Shown here one piece after another: positions 1-7,223 of a DNA stretch of 64,000 bases. Where the stretch lies: the NCBI RefSeq assembly GCF_030269445.1, contig NZ_BSTJ01000010.1:248001-312000 (forward strand), in the 5' to 3' direction. The stretch comes from Actinoallomurus iriomotensis (lineage in GTDB: Bacteria > Actinomycetota > Actinomycetes > Streptosporangiales > Streptosporangiaceae). The notes under the pieces are model-generated. The model saw only the letters and a program-made list of their open reading frames with translations. It did not search any database and was not told the DNA's origin. The position numbers and the translations under genes were made by a program. The first letter of the stretch is position 1; every line of letters starts with the position of its first letter.

Positions 1-584
1 CGGACGCGGCGGACCAGCTGGAGGACCTGTTCGGTCTGGACGACGCCGAGCGCCGCGGTCGGTTCGTCCATGAAGATCACGCGGCTGGCCCACATCGCCG
101 CCCTCGCCACCGCGACGCTCTGCCGCTGCCCGCCCGAGAGCGCGGCGACCGGCGCGGCGGCGTCCTTCAGCCGTACGCCCAGCCGCGCCATCTCGTTCGC
201 GGTGTCGCGGGCCATCGCGCGCTTGTCCAGGAAGCCGAGGCGGCCCAGCAGCCCGGGCCGGAAGATCTCCCGGCCGAGGAAGAGGTTGGCCGCCGGGTCC
301 AGGTCGGCGGCGAGCGCCAGGTCCTGGTAGACGGTCTCGATGCCGTGGTCGCGCGCGGCGTGCGGGCTGGGCATCTCGACCGGCCTGCCGTCGACCAGGA
401 TCTGGCCCGCGTCCGGCTGGTCGGCCCCGGACAGGATCTTGACCAGCGTGCTCTTGCCCGCGCCGTTGTCGCCGATCAGGGCCACGATCTCGCCCTCGTG
501 CACCGTGAAGTCGGCGCCGCGCAACGCGTGGACCTGCCCGAAGCTCTTCTGGATGCCACGCGCCTCAAGCAGCGGCTCACTCAT
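1..584 (-). CDS. Sugar ABC transporter ATP-binding protein (C-terminus beyond window edge)
   Basis: ATPase that would power uptake of a sugar by a CUT2-type (ribose/xylose/fructose-like) ABC importer at the membrane. Visible are the Walker A motif GDNGAGKST near residue 37, the Q-loop in VYQD, the signature ALSGGQRQ near residue 146 and the Walker B end FMDEPTAALG. The protein starts MSEPLLEARGI at 584 with a GGAGGG Shine-Dalgarno and runs off the left edge, so only about 194 residues are seen. The family includes single-domain FrcA-like and tandem RbsA/XylG-like proteins; the truncation hides which this is. It lies downstream of the FGGY kinase on the same strand, after the mini-ORF chain at 581-788. 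Identification is confident, substrate unknown. Confidence 0.9.
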   Translation of the reverse strand, partial: MSEPLLEARGIQKSFGQVHALRGADFTVHEGEIVALIGDNGAGKSTLVKILSGADQPDAGQILVDGRPVEMPSPHAARDHGIETVYQDLALAADLDPAANLFLGREIFRPGLLGRLGFLDKRAMARDTANEMARLGVRLKDAAAPVAALSGGQRQSVAVARAAMWASRVIFMDEPTAALGVVQTEQVLQLVRRV

Positions 585-652
585 GAGCCCTCCTTCGTCG
601 GAGGAGTGACCGGGCACGCGTGTTCTTTGATTCGCTCGCTTCGCTCACTCAT
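581..652 (-). CDS. Leader mini-ORF 3, coupled to the ABC ATPase
   Basis: A 23-codon ORF beginning MSERSER and ending TPPTKEGS. Its stop overlaps the ATPase start as ATGA. It has its own GGAGGG site upstream of 652. Its last codons run through an RNA hairpin (CCUCC-GACGAA-GGAGG) that covers the Shine-Dalgarno of the ATPase, so translating it would open that site. The peptide itself need not be functional. No family is recognised. Confidence 0.5.
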   Translation of the reverse strand: MSERSERIKEHACPVTPPTKEGS

Positions 653-729
653 GAGCCCTCCTTCGTCGGAGGAGTGACCGGGTACGCGTGTTCTTTGATT
701 CGCTCGCTTCGCTCGCTTCGCTCACTCAT
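649..729 (-). CDS. Leader mini-ORF 2
   Basis: A 26-codon copy of the same leader ORF: three SER triplets after the initial Met, then a tail ending TPPTKEGS. The stop codon overlaps the start of mini-ORF 3 (ATGA). It differs from its neighbours by the number of 9-bp GCGAGCGAA units (three here, two in mini-ORF 3, one in mini-ORF 1), which keeps the frame. It ends in the same hairpin around the following ribosome binding site. Confidence 0.5.
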   Translation of the reverse strand: MSERSERSERIKEHAYPVTPPTKEGS

Positions 730-788
730 GAACCCTCCTTCGTCGGAGGAGTGACCGGGCACGCGTGTCTTTTGATTCGCTCGCTCAT
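726..788 (-). CDS. Leader mini-ORF 1, first of the coupled chain
   Basis: A 20-codon ORF beginning MSERIKR, ending TPPTKEGS, with its stop overlapping the start of mini-ORF 2. Its ribosome binding site (AAGGAGAG, seven to eight bases upstream of the ATG at 788) is not in the CCUCC/GGAGG hairpin that covers the other three starts, so it could be the only freely accessible entry point of the chain. It begins 37 nt after the stop of the FGGY kinase. Confidence 0.5.
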   Translation of the reverse strand: MSERIKRHACPVTPPTKEGS

Positions 789-825
789 GGACTCTCCTTG
801 CCATGCCTGGGGGTGAACCCGGTAC

Positions 826-2166
826 TCACGACTCGGCCCGGGGGATCGGACCGGTGACGGCGGGGCGCGCACCCGCCGCCTGACCGGCCAGCAGTGCCGC
901 GCCCCGTGCGCCCGCCTGCACCGCCGTACTCCGCCGGGCGTTCCCGAAGGCCCGGCGGCGCAGCTCGACCATCGCCTCGCTGTGCGCCCATCCGCCGGTC
1001 ATCACCACCTGGCCGTACGGGCCGGCGGCGGCCGTCATGATCCGCTGCAGGCGCTCGAGCTCGGCGGTCGCCTCATCCAGCGCGGCGCGCCAGACGGCGG
1101 CAGGCGTCCCGTCGCGCCCGGCGCCGGAGACGGTCGCGGTGCCGTCATCGGCGAGCCGTACGCGCAGGGACCCCGGCTCCGTCTCCAGGGCCGTACGGTC
1201 GAGCTCCGGCAGGTCGTCGCGGTCCCGGCCGAGCAGCCGCAGCACGTGTTGCAGCAGCAGGCCGCCGCGGGTGGCGCCGAGCACGGACAGCCGGCCGGGC
1301 AGCGCGTGCCAGCCCACCGTCACCCCGTGCCGGGTGAGTTCCACGACCGCGGGTTCGGGCAGCGGCGCCGGCACCGTGCGCACGAGCGCCTCGGCCGTCC
1401 CGCACGAGTCGAGGACGTCACCGTCTCCGGTGGCGGCGGCGCCGACGGCGGCCGCCTGGTGGTCGTGCCCCGCGACGGTGAGCACGGCACCGGCGAGCCG
1501 GTCACCGGCCCGGTCCCGTACGGCCCGGCCGAGCGGCGTCCCGGCCTGCACCAGCGGCGGGAGCAGGGCCCGGTCCGCGCCGGCCCACTCCAGCGTCGGC
1601 TCCCACCACGTACGGTCGCGCAGGTGCAGCCAGCCCGTACGTGAGGCGAGGGAGTACTCCGACGCCTGCTCGCCGCCCAGCGCGTGCACCACCCACTCGC
1701 CGACGTTCAGCCGCCGGACGGCGCGTTCGATCCGGCCGTCGTGCTCGCGCATCCAGCGGTGCTTGGTCAGCGACCACTGGGTGCCGAGCGGCAGGCCCGT
1801 CGCCGCCGCGAACTCCTCCTCGCCGAGGTCGGCGGCCAGCCGTGCGGCCTGGTCGCGATCGCGGCTGTCGTGCCAGGCGATGAGCGGCGCGACCGGCCGG
1901 CCGTCCGGCCCGAGGAGCACCCCGGACTCGGCCATGCCGGCCACGCCCAGGCCGATGACCTGGCCTTCCGGCACCCGCGCCAGTGCGTCGGCGAGAGCGG
2001 CACGTACCGTGGACAGCACCCGCTCGGGGTCCGTCTCGGTTCCCAGAGGCGTGGTGCGCCAGGCGAGCGGAGCGCTTCCGTGGGCGAGCTCCTGGCCTTC
2101 GGCCGTGCAGACGGCGGCCTTGACGGAACTGGTCCCCACATCGAGGCCAACCAGCAGGTCAGGCAC
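826..2166 (-). CDS. FGGY-family carbohydrate kinase
   Basis: ATP-dependent sugar kinase of the xylulokinase/gluconokinase type, phosphorylating an open-chain sugar or polyol in the cytoplasm. The N-terminal phosphate-1 motif GLDVGTSSVKAAV, the central substrate loop LIAWHDSRD and the C-terminal nucleotide-binding segment VVMTGGWAHSEAM are all present; 446 residues is slightly short of the usual 480-500. A GTG at 2166 preceded by GGTGG is chosen because the family starts a few residues before the LDVGT motif; an upstream ATG at 2196 would add ten residues. It is divergent from the class II aldolase and upstream of the sugar ABC ATPase, so import, phosphorylation and aldol cleavage form a likely pathway. 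Substrate not assigned. Confidence 0.88.
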   Translation of the reverse strand: MPDLLVGLDVGTSSVKAAVCTAEGQELAHGSAPLAWRTTPLGTETDPERVLSTVRAALADALARVPEGQVIGLGVAGMAESGVLLGPDGRPVAPLIAWHDSRDRDQAARLAADLGEEEFAAATGLPLGTQWSLTKHRWMREHDGRIERAVRRLNVGEWVVHALGGEQASEYSLASRTGWLHLRDRTWWEPTLEWAGADRALLPPLVQAGTPLGRAVRDRAGDRLAGAVLTVAGHDHQAAAVGAAATGDGDVLDSCGTAEALVRTVPAPLPEPAVVELTRHGVTVGWHALPGRLSVLGATRGGLLLQHVLRLLGRDRDDLPELDRTALETEPGSLRVRLADDGTATVSGAGRDGTPAAVWRAALDEATAELERLQRIMTAAAGPYGQVVMTGGWAHSEAMVELRRRAFGNARRSTAVQAGARGAALLAGQAAGARPAVTGPIPRAES

Positions 2167-2225
2167 GGTGAGCCACCAATCGAAGTTGCGTTTCATCCTG
2201 GTTAATTCGGGATTACATGGTTATA

Positions 2226-2242
2226 GTTGGGACTCGTTGGGA
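2226..2242. promoter_or_regulatory. Direct repeat between kinase and aldolase genes
   Basis: Two GTTGGGA heptamers at 2226-2232 and 2236-2242, ten bases apart (one helical turn), lie in the divergent kinase-aldolase intergenic region, which is AT-rich compared with its surroundings. The position suits a shared operator. No regulator gene sits immediately beside it. Confidence 0.35.
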
Positions 2243-2283
2243 TCGTCAACCCCCAGTTCAGAGCTCTTTTCGATGGAGGTCGT

Positions 2284-3120
2284 GTGTCACCGACGGGTAC
2301 CGGCGAGCTGGTCGCCGCGGCGCGCGAGGCCGGCCGCGGCGTCGGGGCGTTCAACGTCATCACCGTTGAGCACGCCGAGGGCATCGTGGCGGGCGGGGAG
2401 CTGGCCGCCGCCCCGGTGATCCTGCAGATCAGCCAGAACGCGGTCCGCTACCACGACGGCCGGGTCGAGCCCCTCGCGGCGGCCTGCGCCCGGCTCGCCG
2501 AGACCGCCGGCGTTCCGGTCGCCCTGCACCTCGACCACGTCGACGACCTCGACCTGCTGCACCGGGCCGCGGACGCGGGCTTCAGCTCGGTGATGTACGA
2601 CGCGTCGCGGCTCGGCTATGCCGAGAACGTCGCTGCCACCCGGTCGGCGGCCGACTGGGCGCACGCCAACGGCCTCTGGCTCGAGGCGGAACTCGGCGAG
2701 GTCGGCGGCAAGGACGGCGTGCACTCGCCGACCGCGCGCACGAAGCCGGCCGAGGCCGCGGAGTACGTCTCCGGCACGGGCGTCGACGCGCTCGCCGTCG
2801 CGGTCGGAAGCTCACACGCGATGACCGTCAAGGCGGCACGCCTCGACATCGGTCTGATCGAGGAGATCCGCGTCGCCGTGCCGGTGCCGCTCGTGCTGCA
2901 CGGATCCAGCGGCGTCCTGGACGAGGACCTGCGGCAGGCCGTCGCCGCGGGCCTCACCAAGATCAATGTGGGGACTCAGCTCAACGTCGCCTTCACCGCC
3001 GCCGTACGCGAAGTGCTTGCCGACCCGGACCTGACCGACCCCCGCAAGTACCTCCGCCCCGCACGCGACGGAGTGGCCGCCGCCGTCGCCGGCATCCTCC
3101 GCACCATCTCCGGCGCCTGA
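2284..3120 (+). CDS. Class II ketose-bisphosphate aldolase
   Basis: Zinc-dependent aldolase of the fructose-/tagatose-1,6-bisphosphate type, cleaving a ketose phosphate to dihydroxyacetone phosphate and an aldehyde. Visible family motifs are GAFNVI near residue 18, the zinc-ligand segment ALHLDHVDD, the phosphate-binding AVAVGSSH and VLHGSSG, and TKINVGTQL. GTG at 2284 with GGAGG just upstream gives 278 residues and the standard start (STGELVAAAR-like); the frame stays open to a TTG at 2227, but that would add 19 atypical residues. It probably handles the product of the divergent FGGY kinase. It ends 11 bp from the convergent GAF regulator. Confidence 0.9.
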   Translation: MSPTGTGELVAAAREAGRGVGAFNVITVEHAEGIVAGGELAAAPVILQISQNAVRYHDGRVEPLAAACARLAETAGVPVALHLDHVDDLDLLHRAADAGFSSVMYDASRLGYAENVAATRSAADWAHANGLWLEAELGEVGGKDGVHSPTARTKPAEAAEYVSGTGVDALAVAVGSSHAMTVKAARLDIGLIEEIRVAVPVPLVLHGSSGVLDEDLRQAVAAGLTKINVGTQLNVAFTAAVREVLADPDLTDPRKYLRPARDGVAAAVAGILRTISGA

Positions 3121-3131
3121 CCGGTACGGCT

Positions 3132-4508
3132 CTACCCGTGCAGGCGGTCGAGTGACCGGATGACCTCCGCGTCGGCCCGGCCGTGGCGGGTGTTGAGCCA
3201 TCGGAGCAGCGTGTCGACGTCGCCCGCCGCCAGCAGCCGGGCGCGGAGCCGTTCGTGGAGGCGGGCGCGGAGCATGACCACGCCGGGGGCCGCCGACCTG
3301 GGCAGCAGCGGACCGGGATAGCGGTCGAGGAGCGCGGAGGGAGCGTCCCTGACCACGGCGGCGTCCAGATCGAGGAAGTCCGCGGTGACCTGGCCGGTGA
3401 GCCGGTAGGGCTCCGACACGAGCCGGTGGCCCAGGACCGAGCGGAGCCGGGCGAGCTCGGCCCGCAGCGTCACGGCCTTCCCCGCGTCCCCGTACACCTC
3501 GCGCCTGAGCTCGCCGGCGCCCAGGCCGCCCGGATTGGCGGCCAGCACGGTGAGGAGCTCACTGTGCCGCCCGCCGAGTTCGTGCGTCATGCCCGCGACC
3601 CGCAGCCGTGCCCGGTCGCGGCCGAGCGCCTCCAGGGAGAGGACCTGGTCGACGTCGGCCTCGTGCGCCACGAGAAGGAACGGGCCACCGGGCGCGAGCC
3701 GTTCGGCGATCACGGCCTGACCCGTCGGCAGGACGAGCTGCCCCTCGTCGAGCGCGGCCGGCAGCCGCGCGGGCAGCCATCCGTGGGGTGCCGCGTGCAC
3801 GACCTGTCCGTCCGCGGTGACGAGAGCGCTGTGCGTGCCGGACCGGCGGGAGAGCCGCTCGCCGTACCGGGCGTGCGTCCGGGCCTGTTGCTGCAGCGCG
3901 ACCGTGCGCAGCTCGGCCTCGGCGAGCCTGGCCACCGTCGTCATCAGGGACAGCACCATCGCGTCGGAGTGCTTGGTCGCGTGGGTGAGGTCGATGGTTC
4001 CGAGGGACGCTCCGGTCATCGGGTCACGGATCGGCGCGGCGGTGCACGTGTAGGCGGTGACGGCGGACAGGTAGTGCTCGGCGCCCTGCACCTGGAACGG
4101 GCGGCGCAGGGCCAGCGCGGTGCCGACGCCGCTCGTGCCGGCGGCCTCCTCGCTCCAGCGCGCGCCCAGGACGAGGTTGACGCGCTCGGCCCGGCGCAGG
4201 TCGGTGTTGGAGCCGTCCATCCACAGGAGACGGCCGTCGGCGTCACTGGCGAAGATCAGATTGCCCGGCTCGGACGTCACCGAGCGCATGGTGTCGCACA
4301 ACATCGGCCAGACCCGGGCCAGCGGGTGTTCCCTCCGCAGGTCGCCGACCAGGTCGTCGTGCAGCTCGATCGGTGGCAGGTGCCGGTCGGGCCGGATGCC
4401 GTGGCGCCGCGAGCGCTGCCATGAATCCCGGATCGTCTCGCGCACACCGCGAGCGTCACCCCCGGACAGGGCGATTTCGCGGCTTCGAGCCATCGATATG
4501 CCGTCCAT
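3132..4508 (-). CDS. GAF-domain helix-turn-helix transcriptional regulator (AcoR-like N-terminus)
   Basis: A cytoplasmic regulator with the layout of actinobacterial GAF regulators related to AcoR but lacking the AAA+ sigma54-interaction domain. The N-terminal RETIRDSWQRSRRHGI segment is the typical AcoR-type start; the GAF domain covers roughly residues 75-215 (LIFASDADGRLLWMDG through CTAAPIRDPMTGASLG). The C-terminal half has a winged-helix-like segment around HSELLTVLAANPGGLGAGELRREVYGD. ATG at 4508 after GGCGGG is preferred; a second ATG lies at 4493. A direct repeat TGCAAC-N5-TGCAAC sits just upstream. Ligand and target genes are unknown; no alcohol or aldehyde dehydrogenase, the common partner, is adjacent. 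Confidence 0.78.
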   Translation of the reverse strand: MDGISMARSREIALSGGDARGVRETIRDSWQRSRRHGIRPDRHLPPIELHDDLVGDLRREHPLARVWPMLCDTMRSVTSEPGNLIFASDADGRLLWMDGSNTDLRRAERVNLVLGARWSEEAAGTSGVGTALALRRPFQVQGAEHYLSAVTAYTCTAAPIRDPMTGASLGTIDLTHATKHSDAMVLSLMTTVARLAEAELRTVALQQQARTHARYGERLSRRSGTHSALVTADGQVVHAAPHGWLPARLPAALDEGQLVLPTGQAVIAERLAPGGPFLLVAHEADVDQVLSLEALGRDRARLRVAGMTHELGGRHSELLTVLAANPGGLGAGELRREVYGDAGKAVTLRAELARLRSVLGHRLVSEPYRLTGQVTADFLDLDAAVVRDAPSALLDRYPGPLLPRSAAPGVVMLRARLHERLRARLLAAGDVDTLLRWLNTRHGRADAEVIRSLDRLHG

Positions 4509-4539
4509 CCCGCCAAAAGTAGAACGCTGTTCGGTGCAC

Positions 4540-4556
4540 TGCAACTCTGATGCAAC
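4540..4556. promoter_or_regulatory. Direct repeat upstream of the GAF regulator
   Basis: TGCAAC occurs at 4540-4545 and again at 4551-4556, an 11-bp period, 32-48 bp upstream of the regulator start. It could be an autoregulatory site. The rest of the 4509-4900 gap (392 bp) contains no gene I can support and no clear terminator. Confidence 0.3.
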
Positions 4557-4900
4557 GCCTGGCAAACCTTGGAGCGGTACACGCGGCCGGACCAGAATTC
4601 CTATTCGGGAGCATGAGAGGGGGAAGATGTGGTGTGCCGGGAAACGAGGTTCCGAAAAGGGACCCTGAAGGCCGCGTCGCGGCCAATTCATGCGCCGCAC
4701 GGCAGCGCTTCCCGACTCCGGGCTTCTTCTCGCGTGATCGCCTGGACCGCTGACCCGTGGTGCCGCCGGAGAAGAGGGCCGTGTTCCGCTCCGACGGCCT
4801 GTGAACCATGCGCTGAGCAGGCCGAGGTCACAGCTCACCGGCCTGCCACGTCTATTGACGTGTGGACCTCCGCCACACGCGCGCAGTAGATAGGAAGAAG

Positions 4901-5512
4901 ATGACGATGACAGTTGCTGCGAACGGTGACAAGCGGCTCTCGTTGGACAAGCGTGCCTTGACCCGGCGAACGAGCTTGACTCTTCCCGACGCGATGCCGC
5001 TGGATTCGTGGGTGAGCGTCGGGCAGGAGATCGCGGTTATCTCGGATGCTTCCGCATGGTGGCTCGCCGACTGGTTGATCTATGGGCGGGAGACCTATCC
5101 CGACCGCTATCGGCACGCGATCGATCGGACCGGTCTTTCCTACCAGACGCTGAGAAACTACGCGTGGATCGCCCGTGCGTTCCCGGTGTCCCGTCGACGG
5201 GACAAACTGAGCATGCAACACCATGCCGAGGTGGTCACGCTCGTCGCCGAGGAACAGGACGAGTGGCTCGACCAGGCGGAGCACCACGGCTGGTCGGTCG
5301 CCGAGCTCCGGAGGCGGTTGAGGGGCGGCCGGTCCGTGGCGGCGCCCGAGGACGAGGTGTCGACGTTCGTGCTGAAGATGAACATCGACTCGGAGCGGCA
5401 GCGGCGGTGGGAGCAGGCGGCGGAGATGTCCGGTTCGGACCTGGCCTACTGGGTCTCCAAGGCCTTGGACGAGGCCGCCGTCGCGGCGCTCCGGAGCGAG
5501 GAGCGCGGCTGA
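4901..5512 (+). CDS. LmbU-family transcriptional regulator
   Basis: DNA-binding regulator of the LmbU family, named from the lincomycin cluster and usually found inside antibiotic biosynthetic clusters. Recognisable family segments are SLTLPDAMPLDSWVSVGQ, SAWWLADWLIYG, LSYQTLRNYAWIAR and SRRRDKLSMQHHAEV; the last two surround the helix-turn-helix. ATG at 4901 follows AGGAAG; an in-frame GTG at 4862 would add 13 unlikely residues. At 203 residues it matches the family. Directly behind its stop, in the same frame, lies an apparent NRPS remnant (5513-5725), so this may be the survivor of a lost cluster rather than the regulator of something nearby. Family assignment is confident, target not. Confidence 0.85.
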   Translation: MTMTVAANGDKRLSLDKRALTRRTSLTLPDAMPLDSWVSVGQEIAVISDASAWWLADWLIYGRETYPDRYRHAIDRTGLSYQTLRNYAWIARAFPVSRRRDKLSMQHHAEVVTLVAEEQDEWLDQAEHHGWSVAELRRRLRGGRSVAAPEDEVSTFVLKMNIDSERQRRWEQAAEMSGSDLAYWVSKALDEAAVAALRSEERG

Positions 5513-5725
5513 GAAGGACGGGAGGGCCGGCGGCTCAGGCCGGAGTACCGCACCGGCCGGTTCGAACGGACGACCGCCCGGGCGTTCGGGGAGCGGTTCC
5601 GCGCCGTGCTCGCCACGGCCGTCGAGGACCCGGGCGGAGCATCGGCGACCTCGTTCGCGGGGGTCGCCGTCACGAACAGCAGACACCGGCCCGGAGACGC
5701 GGAAGGCGTTGATCCTGACGCGTAG
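5513..5725 (+). pseudogene. Fragment resembling the end of an NRPS condensation domain
   Basis: After the LmbU-type stop the same frame remains open for 70 codons to a TAG at 5723. The stretch around 5540-5640 reads RPEYRTGRFERTTARAFG and on to FRAVLATAVEDPG, which resembles the C-terminal end of NRPS condensation domains (YxTxLFDxxTVxRL ... FxxLLxAxxxDP). No start codon with a ribosome binding site, no upstream domain and no adenylation or carrier domain is present. I read it as a relic of a larger synthetase gene. Support is similarity by eye only. Confidence 0.45.
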
Positions 5726-5867
5726 TCAGGTTCTAATGTCCGGGAGATGACTTGCGCCGGCCGTAGGCGAGGACGCGGACCGGCCGTACGCGCGGGCGGG
5801 CGCCGGTCGCGCGCACGGGCGGAGACCGGCCGTACGCACGCTAACGTGCTCGCATGGTGATCCGAGC

Positions 5868-7223
5868 ATGAGGCTGACCGTCCTGGGCGGAGGCGGATTC
5901 CGCGTGCCGCTCGTCTACCGGGCCCTCCTGGCCGACAGGGGCAAGGGCCGCGTCACCGAGGTGGTCCTGCACGATCTCGATCCGGCCCGCACCGCCGTGA
6001 TCGGCCGGGTGCTGGCGGACCAGGCGGCCGGGGTCCCGGACGCCCCGTCGGTGACGGCGACCAGCGACCTCGACGAGGCCCTGACCGGCACCGACTTCGT
6101 CTTCTCCGCGATCCGCGTCGGCGGTACGGAGGGGCGCGTCGCCGACGAGCGCATCGCCCTGGAAGAGGGTGTCCTGGGGCAGGAGACGGTCGGCGCGGGC
6201 GGCATCGCGTACGGCCTCCGCACCGTCCCGGTCGCGGTGCGGATCGCCCAGCGGGTCGCCGCCGTCGCGCCGGAGGCCTGGGTCATCAACTTCACCAACC
6301 CGGCGGGCCTGGTGACCGAGGCGATGTCCCGGCACCTCGGCGACCGGGTGATCGGCATCTGCGATACGCCGATCGGGCTGGGCCGCCGCGTCGCCGCCGC
6401 GCTCGGCGTCGACCCGGCGAGTGCCTGGTTCGACTACGCCGGCCTCAACCACCTGGGCTGGCTGCGGGCGGTCCGCGTCGGCGGCCGCGACGTGCTCCCG
6501 GACCTGCTGGCGGACGAAGAGGCGCTCACCTCCTTCGAGGAGGGCCGCTTGTTCGGCGCCGAGTGGCTGCGCGCGCTCGGCGCGATCCCGAACGAGTACC
6601 TGCACTACTACGACTTCAACCGCGACGCGGTCGCGGCGATGCGCGCCGCGGAGCGGAACCGCGGCGCGCTCGTGCTGGAGCAGCAGCGCGACTTCTACGC
6701 GCGCCCCGCGGGTGCTCCCGGCTCCGCGCTGGAGGCGTGGGAGGCCACGCGGCGGGCGCGCGACTCCACCTACATGGCCGAGAACCGCGAGGCGGCGGGC
6801 GCCGGTGAGCGCGCGGCCGCCGACCTGGAGTCGGGGGGATACGAGAAGGTCGCCCTCGCGCTCATGCACGCGATCGCGCACGACGAGCGCACCACCCTGA
6901 TCCTCAACGTGCGCAACCGCGGCACGCTCAGCGGTCTGGACGACGACGCGGTGGTCGAGGTGCCCTGCTTCGTCGACGGCAACGGCGCGCGGCCGGTCAC
7001 CGCCGACCCGCTCTCCGGCCACGCGCTGGGCCTGGTGACCACGGTCAAGGCGGTCGAGCGCGCGGTGCTGGAGGCCGCCACCACCGGCTCGCGGGCCGCC
7101 GCGCTGCGCGCGCTGGCGACCCACCCGCTGGTCGACTCGGTCACGGTGGCACGGCGGCTCCTCGAACGCTACGAGACGGACGTTCCTCAGCTCGGGTATC
7201 TACGCGGGAAGGCGGATCGCTGA
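5868..7223 (+). CDS. Glycoside hydrolase family 4 (NAD- and metal-dependent) enzyme
   Basis: GH4 enzyme that cleaves 6-phospho- or plain glycosides by an oxidation-elimination mechanism using NAD+ and a divalent metal. The N-terminal Rossmann loop is TVLGGGGFRVP; family motifs are VINFTNPAGLVTEA near residue 139, GICDTPIGLG near residue 164 (metal-ligand Cys) and GLNHLGWL near residue 187 (metal-ligand His). 451 residues is normal; it is closest in look to 6-phospho-beta-glucosidases. It is first in an operon with GH38 mannosidase and an EEP protein, overlapping the next gene by TGATG. An inverted repeat GCTCG-N10-CGAGC abuts the start. Exact substrate not assigned. Confidence 0.9.
   Translation: MRLTVLGGGGFRVPLVYRALLADRGKGRVTEVVLHDLDPARTAVIGRVLADQAAGVPDAPSVTATSDLDEALTGTDFVFSAIRVGGTEGRVADERIALEEGVLGQETVGAGGIAYGLRTVPVAVRIAQRVAAVAPEAWVINFTNPAGLVTEAMSRHLGDRVIGICDTPIGLGRRVAAALGVDPASAWFDYAGLNHLGWLRAVRVGGRDVLPDLLADEEALTSFEEGRLFGAEWLRALGAIPNEYLHYYDFNRDAVAAMRAAERNRGALVLEQQRDFYARPAGAPGSALEAWEATRRARDSTYMAENREAAGAGERAAADLESGGYEKVALALMHAIAHDERTTLILNVRNRGTLSGLDDDAVVEVPCFVDGNGARPVTADPLSGHALGLVTTVKAVERAVLEAATTGSRAAALRALATHPLVDSVTVARRLLERYETDVPQLGYLRGKADR

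Larger units (their letters stand above)
576..796 (-). repeat. Tandem duplicated leader of the ABC ATPase gene
   Basis: The segment around the ATPase start is repeated in tandem. Equivalent CTCACTCATG positions (plus strand) occur at 576, 644 and 721, with a shorter, diverged copy at about 780. Copies are 68, 77 and 59 bp apart; every spacing is 2 modulo 3, which puts each stop onto the next start. The 9-bp difference is one GCTCGCTTC unit. Point changes (GAGCCC/GAACCC, GGGCAC/GGGTAC) show the copies are not freshly made. Confidence 0.85.

Noticed and set aside
581-790. The tandem leader copies could be read as a CRISPR array or as three redundant alternative starts of the ABC ATPase
   Set aside because: There are no unique spacers of equal length, and each upstream ATG is in a frame that ends at the next ATGA, so they cannot be N-terminal extensions of the ATPase.
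4855-4892. TTGACG (4855) and TAGATA (4887) as a promoter for the LmbU-type gene
   Set aside because: The spacing is 26 bp, far from the 16-18 bp needed.
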